Below are positions 1 to 9,061 of a stretch of DNA of 64,000 bases, piece by piece (the stretch's first letter is position 1; each line of letters begins with the position of its first letter). Made by a program: the position numbers and the translations under genes. The stretch is taken from positions 272,307-336,306 of the forward strand of contig CAWKGK010000001.1 of the NCBI GenBank assembly GCA_963849115.1, read 5' to 3'. The stretch comes from JACDAL01 sp963849115. Lineage in GTDB: Bacteria > Actinomycetota > CADDZG01 > WHSQ01. A model generated the notes under the pieces. That model made no database searches. It was not told where the DNA came from and was given only the letters and a program-made list of their open reading frames with translations.

Positions 1-327
1 GCTCATGCCGGCCATTTTCATCGCTCCACTCGCGATTAGCTTCTCGGCCTTGTCACGATTGATCTTCGACCATTTGCTGCGAGCTCGACGTGGCGTGAAC
101 CGCTGAAGATAGTAGTAATCATCCAGTCTCTTGGCCTGTCCATCGATCCACCCGTAGCACAGCGCAACCTCGACTGCCTCCGCATAGGTCACGGACTGGA
201 CACCCGATCCCTTCTTGGCGAGCTTCACCCACAACCCGTCCGAGCTCATGCCCTGTTGCGAGAGCCAGGCCTCCCACGCTTCCTGCGAAGGAAACAGGAT
301 GATCGGACGGTCTTTGGGGAGACTCAC
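1..327 (-). CDS. YdeI/OmpD-associated family protein, 3' end outside window
   Basis: Only the first 109 codons are visible; the gene runs off the left edge. The translation begins V-S-L-P-K-D-R-P-I-I and contains the family's typical blocks GLWVKLAKKGSG (about residues 31-42), YAEAVEVALCYGWIDGQ and RFTPRRARSKWSKIN. These match YdeI-type proteins (bacteriocin-protection/OmpD-associated family, DUF1801-like), small cytoplasmic proteins whose biochemical role is not settled. The GTG start overlaps the TGA stop of the upstream glycosidase gene (GTGA), so the two are probably co-translated. Identification is firm at family level; function is not known. Confidence 0.85.
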   Translation of the reverse strand, partial: MSLPKDRPIILFPSQEAWEAWLSQQGMSSDGLWVKLAKKGSGVQSVTYAEAVEVALCYGWIDGQAKRLDDYYYLQRFTPRRARSKWSKINRDKAEKLIASGAMKMAGMS

Positions 328-2498
328 GACCACGCCAAGTTCTGTTCGCCGCCGTCGTTCAACCCGTCGAAAATCCCATCGATGGACACCCGAAGATCGC
401 CCGTCTTATCCACGAGCGCGCACGATGTGACCGGGCCCTTCCTTTGGAAGTCAAGGCTTACGAGGGAGTCGCCAACCTGCATGTCGTTGAGACGCAAATG
501 GTTCAAGGATCCGGGCAAGGCCGGTTCGTGGACCGTAAGAAGCCCGCCGGGTGCTTCTGCCGAGATGCCAAGCAGGGTCTGCAACAGCATGAAGGGTGCT
601 GCCGCCGCCCATGCCTGCGGACTGCACGCAACAGGATATGGGACATAGGATCTCCCTTCCTCCCGGTCGAAGCCGCAGAACAGTTCCGGCAGACGAGAGT
701 CTGTGGACTCGAAACCAGCGTCGAAGAGGGCCGTAGCAACTCGTTGGGTCTCTTGGTTCAGGCCATAGCGCTTGAAACCAGCGGCGATGATGGCGTTGTC
801 GTGGGGCCAGATCGATCCGTTGTGGTAGCTCGTGGGGTCGTAGGCGGCAGATCGGCTCGACAGTGTTCGCACTCCCCACCCCGAGAACATGTCCCCGTCC
901 AGCAGTCGATGCGCTACGACCTGAGCCTTGTCTGCAGTGGCTATTCCGCAGTACAGACAATGTCCGGCGTTCGAAGTCACGCTCCGCACCTGTCGCTTGC
1001 CCCCGTCAAGCGCAAGTGCAAAGGTATCCTCCTCCGGCATCCAAAAAACCTCATTGAATGCTTCCATGAGCTCTGCGGCTTCGCTCTCCAAGGAAGCAGC
1101 GCGTTCGGGGCGACCGAGCCCCCGATAAAGATCGGCCATACCGCGCTTGGCCATGTACACATAGCCCTGAGCTTCCACCAAAGCGATCGGTCCTTCGGCC
1201 GGGGACCCGTCCGCATGCATTATCGAATGTTGGGAATCCTTCCATCCGTGATTGTGGAGGCCTAAAGGGGACCGGCCCCGGTACTCGATGAAACCGTCGC
1301 CGTCTCGATCCCCGTGATTGTCTATCCACTGGAGCGCCGCCTCGAACGCCGGTTCGAGCAGCTTCATCGTGTCGAGATCGGCGGACCAGCGCCAATAAGC
1401 TGAAGCAACCAGCAGAAATAGCGGTGTCGCATCGACCGTCCCGTAGTAGGGCGAATGAGGAATGGACCCGCTGCGCGCCAACTCGCCCCGACGCAGTTCG
1501 TGCAGAATCTTGCCCGGTTCCGCATCCCTGTAGGGATCATCGGTCTGCGCCTGCAGGCGGGCAAGATGAACGAGGGTCAGGCGAGCCGGCTCCGGAGTTA
1601 AAACGAGCATCTCCAGACTCGTCAGGAGCGCATCCCGGCCGAACGAGGCCACGTACCAAGGAATCCCGGCAGCGATCATCTCGCCGTCCTCGCTCGGAGT
1701 CATGAGGGCTCGCAAATCGCCGATTCCCGCAGCCAGGAGGCGCTGAAGTCGAGCGGAACCACACTCCATCCTCGTGCATGTGTTCAGCCACTCTCTTGAT
1801 TTCGAGGCAACTACGTGTTGAGCACTCGAAAACGAGCGGCGTTGCGACCGTGCCCCATCGAGCGACGGCTCCACCGTGAACTCAGCTTCAAGGCTCTGGA
1901 GCGGCTCGAGCTCGAGAGCCCAGGTCAATCGGGCCCCGTCGGCCGAATCCTTCTCTGCCGTCCCCGGGAGGGTGACCTCCACGATCGTCTCACGCCGAAT
2001 CTCGTCCTTGCCGATATAGCGGAATCGGACCTCGTTCGTACTGCCGTTGGAAGCCGGCGGCGTTGGCCCCCGGACACTGCGCTCGTATGCTCCGCGCACT
2101 TCGAAAACGTCCGCAAAATCCGCTTCGAGCTTGATGTCCATCACCGTTGACAATCGCGTAGCGCTCTGATTCTCGATCAGAATCCGTTGATAGAGGCGGT
2201 CTCCCAGAAGAAGAGTGCGGCGGATGGACAGCGCCCTCGCAGGAAGGGGCGAGCCGCCCTCGTCATCAACCGCTGCGTTGGCGAGATCGATTACGGCTTC
2301 GTAGGGTGCCTGGGTCGTCGACAGCAACGCGGGTGGGTGGCCGCCGATCGTAAGACTCAGCTCCGACAGATAGCGAGTGTCGTTCGAGTAGAGGCCCTGT
2401 CCCGAGCCAGGGCAGGCTCGAATGTCGCCGTCTCGCCGCAAGCAAACGAACAGCGCCCCCTCCTTCAGTACAAGGAGATCCCCAAGACCCTCTACCGG
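324..2498 (-). CDS. amylo-alpha-1,6-glucosidase / glycogen debranching-type glycosidase
   Basis: A 724-residue cytoplasmic protein with the two-part layout of bacterial glycogen-debranching glycosidases: an N-terminal beta-rich domain (about residues 1-200, opening LVLKEGALFVCLRRDGDI and including YSNDTRYLSEL) and a C-terminal (alpha/alpha)6-barrel (about 250-680). Barrel landmarks are VASFGRDALLTSLEML, QGYVYMAKRGMADLYR and YHNGSIWPHDNAIIAAG, positions where this family carries its acidic active-site residues. It would hydrolyse alpha-1,6 branches or a related oligosaccharide. The frame stays open to 2621, but the conserved N-terminus begins near the ATG at 2498, so I chose that start. It is divergent from the LURP-like gene with only 55 bp between them. 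It overlaps the YdeI-like gene by 4 bp. Confidence 0.88.
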   Translation of the reverse strand, partial: PVEGLGDLLVLKEGALFVCLRRDGDIRACPGSGQGLYSNDTRYLSELSLTIGGHPPALLSTTQAPYEAVIDLANAAVDDEGGSPLPARALSIRRTLLLGDRLYQRILIENQSATRLSTVMDIKLEADFADVFEVRGAYERSVRGPTPPASNGSTNEVRFRYIGKDEIRRETIVEVTLPGTAEKDSADGARLTWALELEPLQSLEAEFTVEPSLDGARSQRRSFSSAQHVVASKSREWLNTCTRMECGSARLQRLLAAGIGDLRALMTPSEDGEMIAAGIPWYVASFGRDALLTSLEMLVLTPEPARLTLVHLARLQAQTDDPYRDAEPGKILHELRRGELARSGSIPHSPYYGTVDATPLFLLVASAYWRWSADLDTMKLLEPAFEAALQWIDNHGDRDGDGFIEYRGRSPLGLHNHGWKDSQHSIMHADGSPAEGPIALVEAQGYVYMAKRGMADLYRGLGRPERAASLESEAAELMEAFNEVFWMPEEDTFALALDGGKRQVRSVTSNAGHCLYCGIATADKAQVVAHRLLDGDMFSGWGVRTLSSRSAAYDPTSYHNGSIWPHDNAIIAAGFKRYGLNQETQRVATALFDAGFESTDSRLPELFCGFDREEGRSYVPYPVACSPQAWAAAAPFMLLQTLLGISAEAPGGLLTVHEPALPGSLNHLRLNDMQVGDSLVSLDFQRKGPVTSCALVDKTGDLRVSIDGIFDGLNDGGEQNLAWS

Positions 2499-2553
2499 CA
2501 TGATCGGGCATTGTATGGTCTGCAAGGTTTCACTCGAAAGGGAGGTGAGAGAG

Positions 2554-3177
2554 ATGCCGGATCTGTTGTCCTCTGACAGGCTGATCGTGAACCAGAAGGC
2601 CAAGCTAATTGAGGTCACCAACCAATATCTGATTCGTGACGCCCAAGGGGAAGAGCTCGGCTATATGCAGCAGGAAGGCCAGAGCAAGTTCCGCAAGGTC
2701 CTTCGCTTCGCCACCGACGTCGACCAGTTCCTCACCCACCGGCTGTCGCTCTACGACAAGAGTGGCAGCAAGCTTCTGCAGATCGTCCGGCCTGCCAAGA
2801 TCTTCAAGTCAAAATTCAGCGTCGAGGATGGCAACGGGACAAAGCTAGGGACAATCGCCCAGCGCAACGTGTTCGGCAAGATCAACTTTGATCTGCTGGA
2901 CACCGGCGGGCGAGAGCTGGGGCGTATTCAGGCCGAGAACTGGAGGGCCTGGGACTTTTCGATCGTCAATTCCGAGGGCACGGAAATCGGGCGAATCGAC
3001 AAGAAGTTCGTCGGAGTTCTGAAGGCCGTTTTCACGCCGGCGGACAACTACATAGTCGACATCGACCCCGGAGTCACGGGAGAGCTTCGCCTGCTTGCGA
3101 TTGCGGCGGCGATCGCCGTGGATACGGCTCTGAAACAGGACGCTCGCGGCTTGAGCGTTACCGACGTCATCGATTAG
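2554..3177 (+). CDS. LURP-one-related / scramblase-like family protein
   Basis: A 207-residue protein built of repeating beta-strand units (LIVNQKAKLIEVTNQYLIRD, KIFKSKFSVED, KINFDLLDTGGRELGRI, FSIVNSEGTEIGRI), the tubby/LURP-one-like fold also seen in phospholipid scramblases. No signal peptide is present. The C-terminal stretch LRLLAIAAAIAVDTALKQD is moderately hydrophobic and could touch a membrane. The frame is open further upstream, but a strong GGGAGGTGAG ribosome site lies just before the ATG at 2554, which fixes the start. A molecular role is not known for bacterial members; a lipid or membrane role is inference from the fold. Confidence 0.75.
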   Translation: MPDLLSSDRLIVNQKAKLIEVTNQYLIRDAQGEELGYMQQEGQSKFRKVLRFATDVDQFLTHRLSLYDKSGSKLLQIVRPAKIFKSKFSVEDGNGTKLGTIAQRNVFGKINFDLLDTGGRELGRIQAENWRAWDFSIVNSEGTEIGRIDKKFVGVLKAVFTPADNYIVDIDPGVTGELRLLAIAAAIAVDTALKQDARGLSVTDVID

Positions 3178-3217
3178 GAGAGGCTCCTCGAGCAACAAGA
3201 GCGTTCTCACCGCGCGC

Positions 3218-4336
3218 CTACATTGCACCATGTCGCTGCAGCCAGAGCTCGAGCAGCGGATCAGTCAGGACAAACCCGTCCTCGCGCCTGATCACATCGG
3301 CGCGATCGGTTAGGGATTGCAGCGCATACCTCACGCTGGACTTCTTGATCCCGACCCCCGCCTGGGCCGCCCGGCTGTAGGGGCCGCCCGGAGAGGTCGC
3401 CAAGGCAAGCGCAACGCGGCGCTCGTTCGTAGGCCAAGCCCGCCACGTAGCCCCCAAGTAGCCGGCGGCGTGACCAAGCGTTTTGTCCCGCGCCTCTACC
3501 CACTGGACTTCGTCCGCGATGCTTCCGGGAGCCGTCTCATCCCACAGGAAGTGGGCCAGCATCATGGAGCGTTGGGGATGGCCGCGCGCGAACTCCAGCA
3601 GTGCCGCCAGGGCGTCTCCCGGATCACGGTCACTGCGCCGAAATCGCTCCGCCACGTAGTCGCCCACCTCCGCCAAGGGAAGGGGGTCGAGAGATCGGGG
3701 GACCGCCTGCTCGAGGAGTGGCCGGCGGGGGTCGGCGAACAGCCGCTCCATCGTGGCGGGAGCTGAGCCCGCGAAGGCATAGGACGCGGCCTTCCCGTGA
3801 TGCTGAATGACGCTTCGGATCTGACCGTCTGCTCCGTCTACCGTCAGGATGTCCTGGATCTCGTCGAAGACGATAAGGCTGCGGGTCCCCGTGCGTTCAT
3901 GCAACTCTCGGGGAAGATCGAGCAACCGCAGGAGAACTGCTTCCACGTTCGCGTTGGGACTCCGCTGCAGTGTGGCGCTGAACCCAGGCCCTCCCAGCGA
4001 GAGCCCGATGTTCCAGGCACTGAAGAGCCGATCCACGCGCGTCCTCAATGACCCCTTGAGCCGGCGGGCGTAGGCGCGCTCGATCCGGACCACGATCCCA
4101 CCCAGGCTCAACACGTCCTCGAGGTCCACCAAAGCAGTCGCCATCCCGGCGGCCTCGGCGTCGTCCAGCAGCCGTCGCAACAGCGTGGTCTTTCCGTAGC
4201 GGCGGGGGCCCACGAGCCGCACCCGGTGTCCGGCCTGGGCAAGCGACAGCAGATCGGCGGCCTCGGCTCGGCGGCCGATCATCTGGTCCGGCGCCAGGGG
4301 GCCGGAGAACTGGAAGGGATTCGGGTAAGTGGGCAT
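3218..4336 (-). CDS. archaeal-type AAA ATPase
   Basis: A 372-residue P-loop ATPase of the archaeal ATPase family (STAND/AAA-like). Walker A is GPRRYGKTT (residues 43-51) and Walker B is SLIVFDEIQDI (about 153-163). It opens with the conserved NPF and GR(R)AE segments (IGRRAEAADLL, about 20-30) of this family. The C-terminal 80 residues look like a winged helix (VALALATSPGGPYSRAAQAGVGIKKSSVRYALQSL). Such proteins are often linked to mobile DNA or stress, but the targets are generally unknown. It stands alone between the LURP-like gene and the broken glyoxalase gene. Confidence 0.8.
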   Translation of the reverse strand: MPTYPNPFQFSGPLAPDQMIGRRAEAADLLSLAQAGHRVRLVGPRRYGKTTLLRRLLDDAEAAGMATALVDLEDVLSLGGIVVRIERAYARRLKGSLRTRVDRLFSAWNIGLSLGGPGFSATLQRSPNANVEAVLLRLLDLPRELHERTGTRSLIVFDEIQDILTVDGADGQIRSVIQHHGKAASYAFAGSAPATMERLFADPRRPLLEQAVPRSLDPLPLAEVGDYVAERFRRSDRDPGDALAALLEFARGHPQRSMMLAHFLWDETAPGSIADEVQWVEARDKTLGHAAGYLGATWRAWPTNERRVALALATSPGGPYSRAAQAGVGIKKSSVRYALQSLTDRADVIRREDGFVLTDPLLELWLQRHGAM

Positions 4337-4366
4337 AGTGACACCATACCCTTTGGAGGGGCGAGA

Positions 4367-4727
4367 CTAGCCTTCCGGCGATGGCTCCCAGGAGACTTCC
4401 ACCACGTAACCGTCCGGATCGAGAATCTTCACGCTCACATAGTCGGGCTCGTCCCACTCCTCGACGATGTCAACGGCGTCCGCCAGCACTCGATCCCTAA
4501 AACTGTGAACTGCCTCAGGAGTGGGCAGGGAGATCCCGAAGTGGAAGAAGCGAGGCATCCGTACGGACTCGTCACTAGGCCCCAAGGCAAGCGCGAAGCC
4601 CTCGGAGTTGTAGAGCATGAGGACTCCGTCTGAATACTCCCGTGGAGGAGCATCGAAGCCCAAGTAGATCGGCATAGAAACGGCGCGACCGCTCTTGATC
4701 GCTTACGGCAAGCGCGAGATGGTCCAC
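4367..4727 (-). pseudogene. VOC/glyoxalase-family protein split by a single-base frameshift
   Basis: Two adjacent frames join into one normal vicinal-oxygen-chelate protein. From a GTG at 4727 the first frame reads VDHLALAVSDQERSRRFYAD, the canonical first strand and helix of the family. After about 24 residues the second frame continues with LGFDAPPREYSDG and runs to a normal end (VKILDPDGYVVEVSW). The switch falls at a run of three C on the plus strand (4659-4661; GGG on the coding strand), and dropping one base restores the protein. AGGA lies upstream of the GTG. An ATG start at 4675 would lack the first strand, so the gene is either a recent pseudogene or carries a sequence error. The substrate is unknown. 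Confidence 0.75.
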
Positions 4728-4757
4728 AGATCAGATCCTAGCTCTCGACGTCATGCG

Positions 4758-5567
4758 TCACTCGGATGACCACGGCTCGCGAAAGTCGGCGTAGAGCGTG
4801 AGTCCCCCATCGACGAAGATCGTCTGACCAGTTATGTAAGCAGCGTCGTCACTCGCAAGAAAGCATGTGACTCCCGCCATCTCATCGGCAGTGCCCGCAC
4901 GGCGCATCGGGATATGGCTCGTCACCATCTCCGCCTTGACAGGATCGTCCACCCAGGCTCGGTTTATTGGTGTGATCGTGGCACCCGGTCCTATTCCGTT
5001 GACACGAATGCCGCGCTCCGCGAACTCGAGCGCGAGCGTCGTGGTGAGGTTCTGCATTCCGCCCTTGCTTACCGAGTAGCCGAGGTAGCCGGGTTTGGGG
5101 ATTCGCTGGTGGACGCTCGAGATATTGATGATGGAGCCGGGGGTATCGGTAGCAATGAAACGCTTGATGGCTTCACGCGCGCAGGCGAACGAACCCCGCA
5201 GGTTGACGGCGAGAACCTTTTCGAAGTCGGTCACCGAAAGCTCTTCGGTCGGTCGCGAGATCTGGATACCGGCGTTGTTGACGAGAACGTCGATGCTCCC
5301 GAGCTCGTCCACCGTCTGCTCGACCATGTGGACGACCTCGTCCTCCTTGGAGACGTCGGCTCCCACAAGGACATCGCGTACGCCGTGCTTCTGCACTCTG
5401 CTCACACAGGCGTGGACCTGCTCTTCGGTCTCTTCGGCCTCTTCGGGCTCCTTGAGGTAGTTGATGGCAACGTTGGCGCCGTACTCAGCGAAACGGACGG
5501 CAATAGCCTGGCCGATTCCAGACGTACCACCCGTAACGAGCACGTTCTTGCCCCGGACTCCCTTCAT
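4758..5567 (-). CDS. SDR-family NAD(P)-dependent dehydrogenase, glucose 1-dehydrogenase-like
   Basis: A 269-residue classical short-chain dehydrogenase. The coenzyme motif TGGTSGIG is at residues 12-19, NNAG at 97-100, the catalytic serine in IINISS near 150 and the catalytic Tyr-x3-Lys pair at Y164/K168. The tail ends GLTLYADFREPWSSE, a signature I associate with actinobacterial proteins annotated as glucose 1-dehydrogenase; the substrate remains inference. A strong AAGGAGGAG ribosome site lies 5-8 nt before the ATG. It is separated from the upstream cyclase-family gene by about 136 bp, so it may have its own promoter. Confidence 0.88.
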   Translation of the reverse strand: MKGVRGKNVLVTGGTSGIGQAIAVRFAEYGANVAINYLKEPEEAEETEEQVHACVSRVQKHGVRDVLVGADVSKEDEVVHMVEQTVDELGSIDVLVNNAGIQISRPTEELSVTDFEKVLAVNLRGSFACAREAIKRFIATDTPGSIINISSVHQRIPKPGYLGYSVSKGGMQNLTTTLALEFAERGIRVNGIGPGATITPINRAWVDDPVKAEMVTSHIPMRRAGTADEMAGVTCFLASDDAAYITGQTIFVDGGLTLYADFREPWSSE

Positions 5568-5703
5568 GACGCTCCTCCTTGATCACCGCACAAGTGGCTT
5601 TCGAGGGCATAGTCCCCAGGGGGCCGGGAGCGTTACAGGCGTCAACGACCAGCCCCCAACCTATTGACGCGCCGAGGGGCTGCGCTCGTCTCTTCCAAGA
5701 GAC

Positions 5704-6372
5704 TCAGACGCCTCGATCGAGGGGGCGTAGGAGCGCCCGAGCCGGCGCGCCGTCACTACCGGGAATCAAGAGGGGAAGGCAGATCAGCTCGAAGCTTCCC
5801 TCTGCGACGTCGGCGAGGTCGAGACCTTCGATGATCCACACGCCACCAGAAAGGAGGGCGCGGTGCACGCCGGCGGCGTCGCCTCCGGAGGCCGCCACCG
5901 AGAGGTAGTCGACACCTACCGTGCGGACGCCAATTTCGGCCAGATACTCCGCCGCGTCGAGCGAAATGCCCACGAAGTCTTCGACAAAGGACTCGCTGGA
6001 CCACGCATAGGAAGAGTTGCGCGTCTTGAACAGGATGCGCTCGCCCCGGACGATCTCCGCCGGCTGAATCTCCTCGCGGCGGATGGCGACCGGATCGCCT
6101 ATCTCGATCACCCGAGCCGCCCCCATCGTTGCGGCCAGGTCCATCGCTTCGATGCCGACCCCATCTGCAAGAAAATGCACCGGCGCATCCATGTGGGTCC
6201 CGGTGTGTGCGCCGAATGAAAGCGCGGTCACGTTGGCGTCGCCGCCCTTCGACATGTCCTCGTGGCGGCCGATCCGTACCGGAGGGTTACCGGGCCATGC
6301 AGGCATCCCGTTGCGCAGGGGAACGGAGACATCGATCCAGCCCCCGGCGAGCGCCTCCTGCTCGGGGCTCAT
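5704..6372 (-). CDS. cyclase-family metal-dependent hydrolase (kynurenine formamidase-like)
   Basis: A 222-residue member of the bacterial cyclase/arylformamidase family. The metal-binding and catalytic motif HTGTHMDAPVHF is at residues 56-67, and GVDYLSVAASGGDAAGVHRALLS shows the second conserved block. Members hydrolyse amides or lactones such as N-formylkynurenine, or act in isatin breakdown; no neighbouring tryptophan genes are present to narrow this. An AAAGGTGAG ribosome site precedes the ATG. The protein is full length for the family and cytoplasmic. Confidence 0.85.
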   Translation of the reverse strand: MSPEQEALAGGWIDVSVPLRNGMPAWPGNPPVRIGRHEDMSKGGDANVTALSFGAHTGTHMDAPVHFLADGVGIEAMDLAATMGAARVIEIGDPVAIRREEIQPAEIVRGERILFKTRNSSYAWSSESFVEDFVGISLDAAEYLAEIGVRTVGVDYLSVAASGGDAAGVHRALLSGGVWIIEGLDLADVAEGSFELICLPLLIPGSDGAPARALLRPLDRGV

Positions 6373-6549
6373 CCGCTACTCACCTTTCGCTCTCCAATCG
6401 CCTCCACAAACTCCTATGCTTTCTCCGGCTCCGGCTGGAGCATCCACCGCCTCGCAGGACGGTCAAAGCCCACCAGCCCGAAGTTCAACCTTGACAGTAA
6501 TCCCGGGAAAAGCGCGCCCATATCCCGCGACTCGAGACTTTGTGACTTG

Positions 6550-6573
6550 ACTATCGAACATACGTTCGATAGT
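6550..6573. promoter_or_regulatory. LexA (SOS) box, mycobacterial type
   Basis: A perfect inverted repeat with 10-bp arms around a 4-bp centre contains the core TCGAACATACGTTCGA at 6554-6569. It fits the Gram-positive/mycobacterial LexA operator (GAAC-N4-GTTC, extended TCGAAC-N4-GTTCGA). It lies 92 bp before the GTG of the DUF222/HNH endonuclease gene. In mycobacteria several 13E12-type (DUF222/HNH) genes are preceded by LexA boxes and are damage-inducible, so SOS control here is a direct parallel. Confidence 0.85.
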
Positions 6574-6664
6574 ATGGAGGAAGTCGGAGGGGCCAGACTG
6601 ATAACGACTGACCGTCGAGTGACTCTCCCGCGCGGAGTCTACGGCCCGAACTAGAGGTGTGCGC

Positions 6665-7806
6665 GTGCAGCAGCAGAACCGTCGTGAGAGTGAGTTGATC
6701 GAGGGCCTTCAAGCCTTCACGTCGAAATCTCGGACCGGCAGCGAAAGCTGCTATCGATAATCGCAGAGCTCGATCAGCGCAAGGTGTGGCGCGACGACGG
6801 CTGCAGGGACATGGCGCAATGGCTCTCCGGCCGGCTCGGCATCTCCCAGTGGATCGCGGCCCGCTGGGTCAACGCCTCTCATGCCATCCCCACGCTCCCC
6901 CTGATCTCGCAAGCATTGGAGAGCGGGCGGCTCTGTCTCGACAAGGTCGTGGAGCTGTGCCGCTTCGCCACTCCCGAGAGCGAGCAGGAACTGATCGTGT
7001 GGGCGCGGCGGGTGTCGGTTGGAGCGGTGAAGCACAAGGCCGATGTCGCCTGCAGGCCCGAGCTAGAAGAGGTCCGCACCGTCGAGCGGGCCCGCTTCCT
7101 GCGCTGGTGGTGGAACGAGGGAGGCGTGAGCCTGGGCTTCGAGGGCCTGCTGCCCGCGGCCGAGGGGGCCGCCTTCATCAAGGCGCTCAAGCGTCTCTCA
7201 GAGCGTCTTCCCGAGTCCCCCACCGAGGAGCCCACCTCCGCCATCCCTCTCTCGGCTGAGGACAGAAGAGAGCAGCGCTGTGCCGACGCCCTCTCTGTGC
7301 TGTCCTCCCAGACGATCGCAGCAGACCAGGACGCGGACCGGTCAACGGTCGTCCTGCACACCACGCTCGAGAGCGTGGGGCTGGGCTGTGCAGAGATCGA
7401 GGGGGCCCGGGGGCTTCACCCCGATATCGGCCGTGAGCTCTCCTGTGACTGCCGCCTCCAGTACGTGCTCACCGACAAAGAGGGAAACGCCCTCGGGATC
7501 GGCCGGGCCTCCCGCAATGTCCCCCGCTGGCTCTACCGTCAGCTGCTCCGCAGAGATCACGGCTGTACCTTTCCCGGCTGCGGCACGAGGATGTTCCTCA
7601 AGGCGCACCACATCTGGCACTGGGAGCTGGGAGGGCCGACCGACTACGACAACCTCGTGCTGGTGTGCTCGTTCCACCACAAGCTGGTGCACAGGTTCGG
7701 CTGGAGCGTCTGTCTCAAGGGCACGGTGGCGGAGTGGTACAAGCCCAACGGGCGACGCTACGACCCGGGCCCCGACCCACCGGGTGAACGCACCATCGCG
7801 GCCTGA
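6665..7806 (+). CDS. DUF222 / HNH endonuclease (13E12-type), apparent frameshift near the N-terminus
   Basis: The HNH block sits at the C-terminus: HGCTFPGCGTRMFLKAHHIW, then GG-x-T-x2-DN and HHKLVHRFGW, with the two cysteines and histidines of this family in place. The middle is DUF222. Translation from GTG 6784 alone loses the start of DUF222. The missing part is found upstream: GTG 6665 (RBS AGAGGTG) reads VQQQNRRESELIEGLQAFTS, and the main frame then continues EISDRQRKLLSIIAELDQRK. The two join at 6722-6727 if one base is restored. It is likely a DNA-damage-inducible nuclease under the LexA box upstream. A 26-codon frame (6574-6654) directly after that box ends 10 bp before this gene. Confidence 0.8.
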
Positions 7807-7828
7807 GGTCGGTGAGGCTTGTAAGCAA

Positions 7829-8106
7829 TCACGGGGTCTCCCCTGCTCTCCGACGGAGCCCGCCGCTTTCCATGCACGAAACGCTGCCAACAAGTTGTCT
7901 CGCATCTGAGGAGGGATCGAGTCCTCCTGGAGGGCACCGACCACCTCGATCGTCTTGCGCAGCTGATCGACATAGGCGCTGCACCCCTCGCACACGAGCA
8001 GGTGCTCCTCGAAACGCATTCGTTCCTCGGGGGTGAGGCTCCCCTCGAGGTAGTCGGTGACGAGCTCGACCAACTCGCGGCAGGTCAGCTCTCCTGAGGC
8101 ATCCAT
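7829..8106 (-). CDS. zf-HC2 anti-sigma factor (3' end uncertain)
   Basis: A small cytoplasmic anti-sigma protein. Residues 1-75 carry the zinc motif His-x3-Cys-x2-Cys (FEEHLLVCEGCSAYVDQL) after CRELVELVTDYLEGSLTPEE, followed by a sigma-binding helix ending LLAAFRAWK, where homologues normally stop. Here the frame stays open to 7342, deep in antisense of the nuclease gene, which is implausible. A one-base slip in the AAAGCGGCGGG region would end it at a TGA at 7829-7831, and I used that boundary. It is divergent from the ECF sigma gene (8336) rather than downstream of it. No membrane segment follows, so it would be a soluble redox/zinc-type anti-sigma. Confidence 0.65.
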
Positions 8107-8335
8107 CTGCTCCCGTCCATCAAAGACGAAGCCGGGTTCCGTCGCGGGCCCGGGCAATAGAACTGTCTCTGAGGCGGGCCGAACGTTACAGAGTTCCTAA
8201 CCCTGGGCGATCTTGTCGGGGGCTACAAGAGCGCCGATGACCCGCCATGATGTGGCCATGCTCAAGCGAGCGCTCTGCGTCGGCGTTTGAGGACATGAGC
8301 CTGCACAAGCTGGTGAGCGTCGAGGAGATAACGGA

Positions 8336-9019
8336 GTGAGCTCGAACCCCTTCACCTCGGAGCCCGCAGGGACTTCCCCCGAGGTCTCGCTCTCGCCCGA
8401 GGACGAACGCCTCGTCGAAGCTCTTCTGGCGGGCGACGAATCCGCCTTCATGAGCCTGGTCGAGCTCTATGGTCCGGTGATGCTGCGTATCGCCCGTTCC
8501 TACGTCGGCAGCCTCGCGGTCGCCGAGGAAGTCGTCCAGGAGGCCTGGCTGGGAATCCTCCAGAGCCTGCCGCGCTTCGAGGGGCGGTCCTCGCTCAAGA
8601 CCTGGTTGTTGCGGATTCTTAAGAACATCGCCTCCCGGCGCGCCGCCCAGGAGCGCCGCAGCGTGCCCTTCTCCGCCTTGGAGGAGGCGGAGGACGAAAG
8701 CGGCAAGCCGGCACTGGGGCCGGAGCGGTTCCTGGACCCCGGCGAGCGATGGGCCGGGCACTGGGCGAGCGCGCCCCGGCGCTTCGGTGACCTGCCGGAG
8801 GAGAAGATGCTGTCGCGGGCAGCCCTGGCCGTCGTCGAGAGCGAGATGCTGGCTCTCCCTCCGAACCAGCGTGCTGTGATCGAGCTGCGAGACGTGGAGG
8901 GCTGGGACGCGCCCGAGGTCTGCGAGCTGCTCGAAATCAGCGAGGCGAACCAACGAGTGCTGCTCCATCGGGCTCGCTCCAGGGTCCGGCACGCTCTCGA
9001 GGTGCATCTCGACCCTTGA
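8336..9019 (+). CDS. ECF-type RNA polymerase sigma factor
   Basis: A 227-residue sigma-70-family protein with region 2 (about residues 30-105, including AEEVVQEAWLGILQSLPRFEG and SSLKTWLLRILKNIASRR) and region 4 (about 170-222, LPPNQRAVIELRDVEGW then the helix-turn-helix and LLHRARSRVRHALE). The linker between them is longer than usual, about 60 residues and Pro/Gly-rich. The GTG start follows GGAGATAAC. The zf-HC2 anti-sigma gene is transcribed divergently from the same 230-bp intergenic region. The downstream reductase gene starts 42 bp after the stop and may be in the same transcript. Confidence 0.9.
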   Translation: MSSNPFTSEPAGTSPEVSLSPEDERLVEALLAGDESAFMSLVELYGPVMLRIARSYVGSLAVAEEVVQEAWLGILQSLPRFEGRSSLKTWLLRILKNIASRRAAQERRSVPFSALEEAEDESGKPALGPERFLDPGERWAGHWASAPRRFGDLPEEKMLSRAALAVVESEMLALPPNQRAVIELRDVEGWDAPEVCELLEISEANQRVLLHRARSRVRHALEVHLDP

Positions 9020-9061
9020 GGGGGTTTGTAACAGAGCGGGGAATCGGGGCACTGAGCAGGC

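Noticed and set aside
7342..7828. Long C-terminal extension of the anti-sigma frame, antisense to the HNH nuclease
   Set aside because: The zf-HC2 family ends near residue 80 and the extension is antisense to conserved HNH codons; a frameshift near the end is more likely.
8170..8335. ECF promoter (GGAAC...CGTT) before the anti-sigma gene
   Set aside because: The possible -35 and -10 elements are only about 7 bp apart, far too close.
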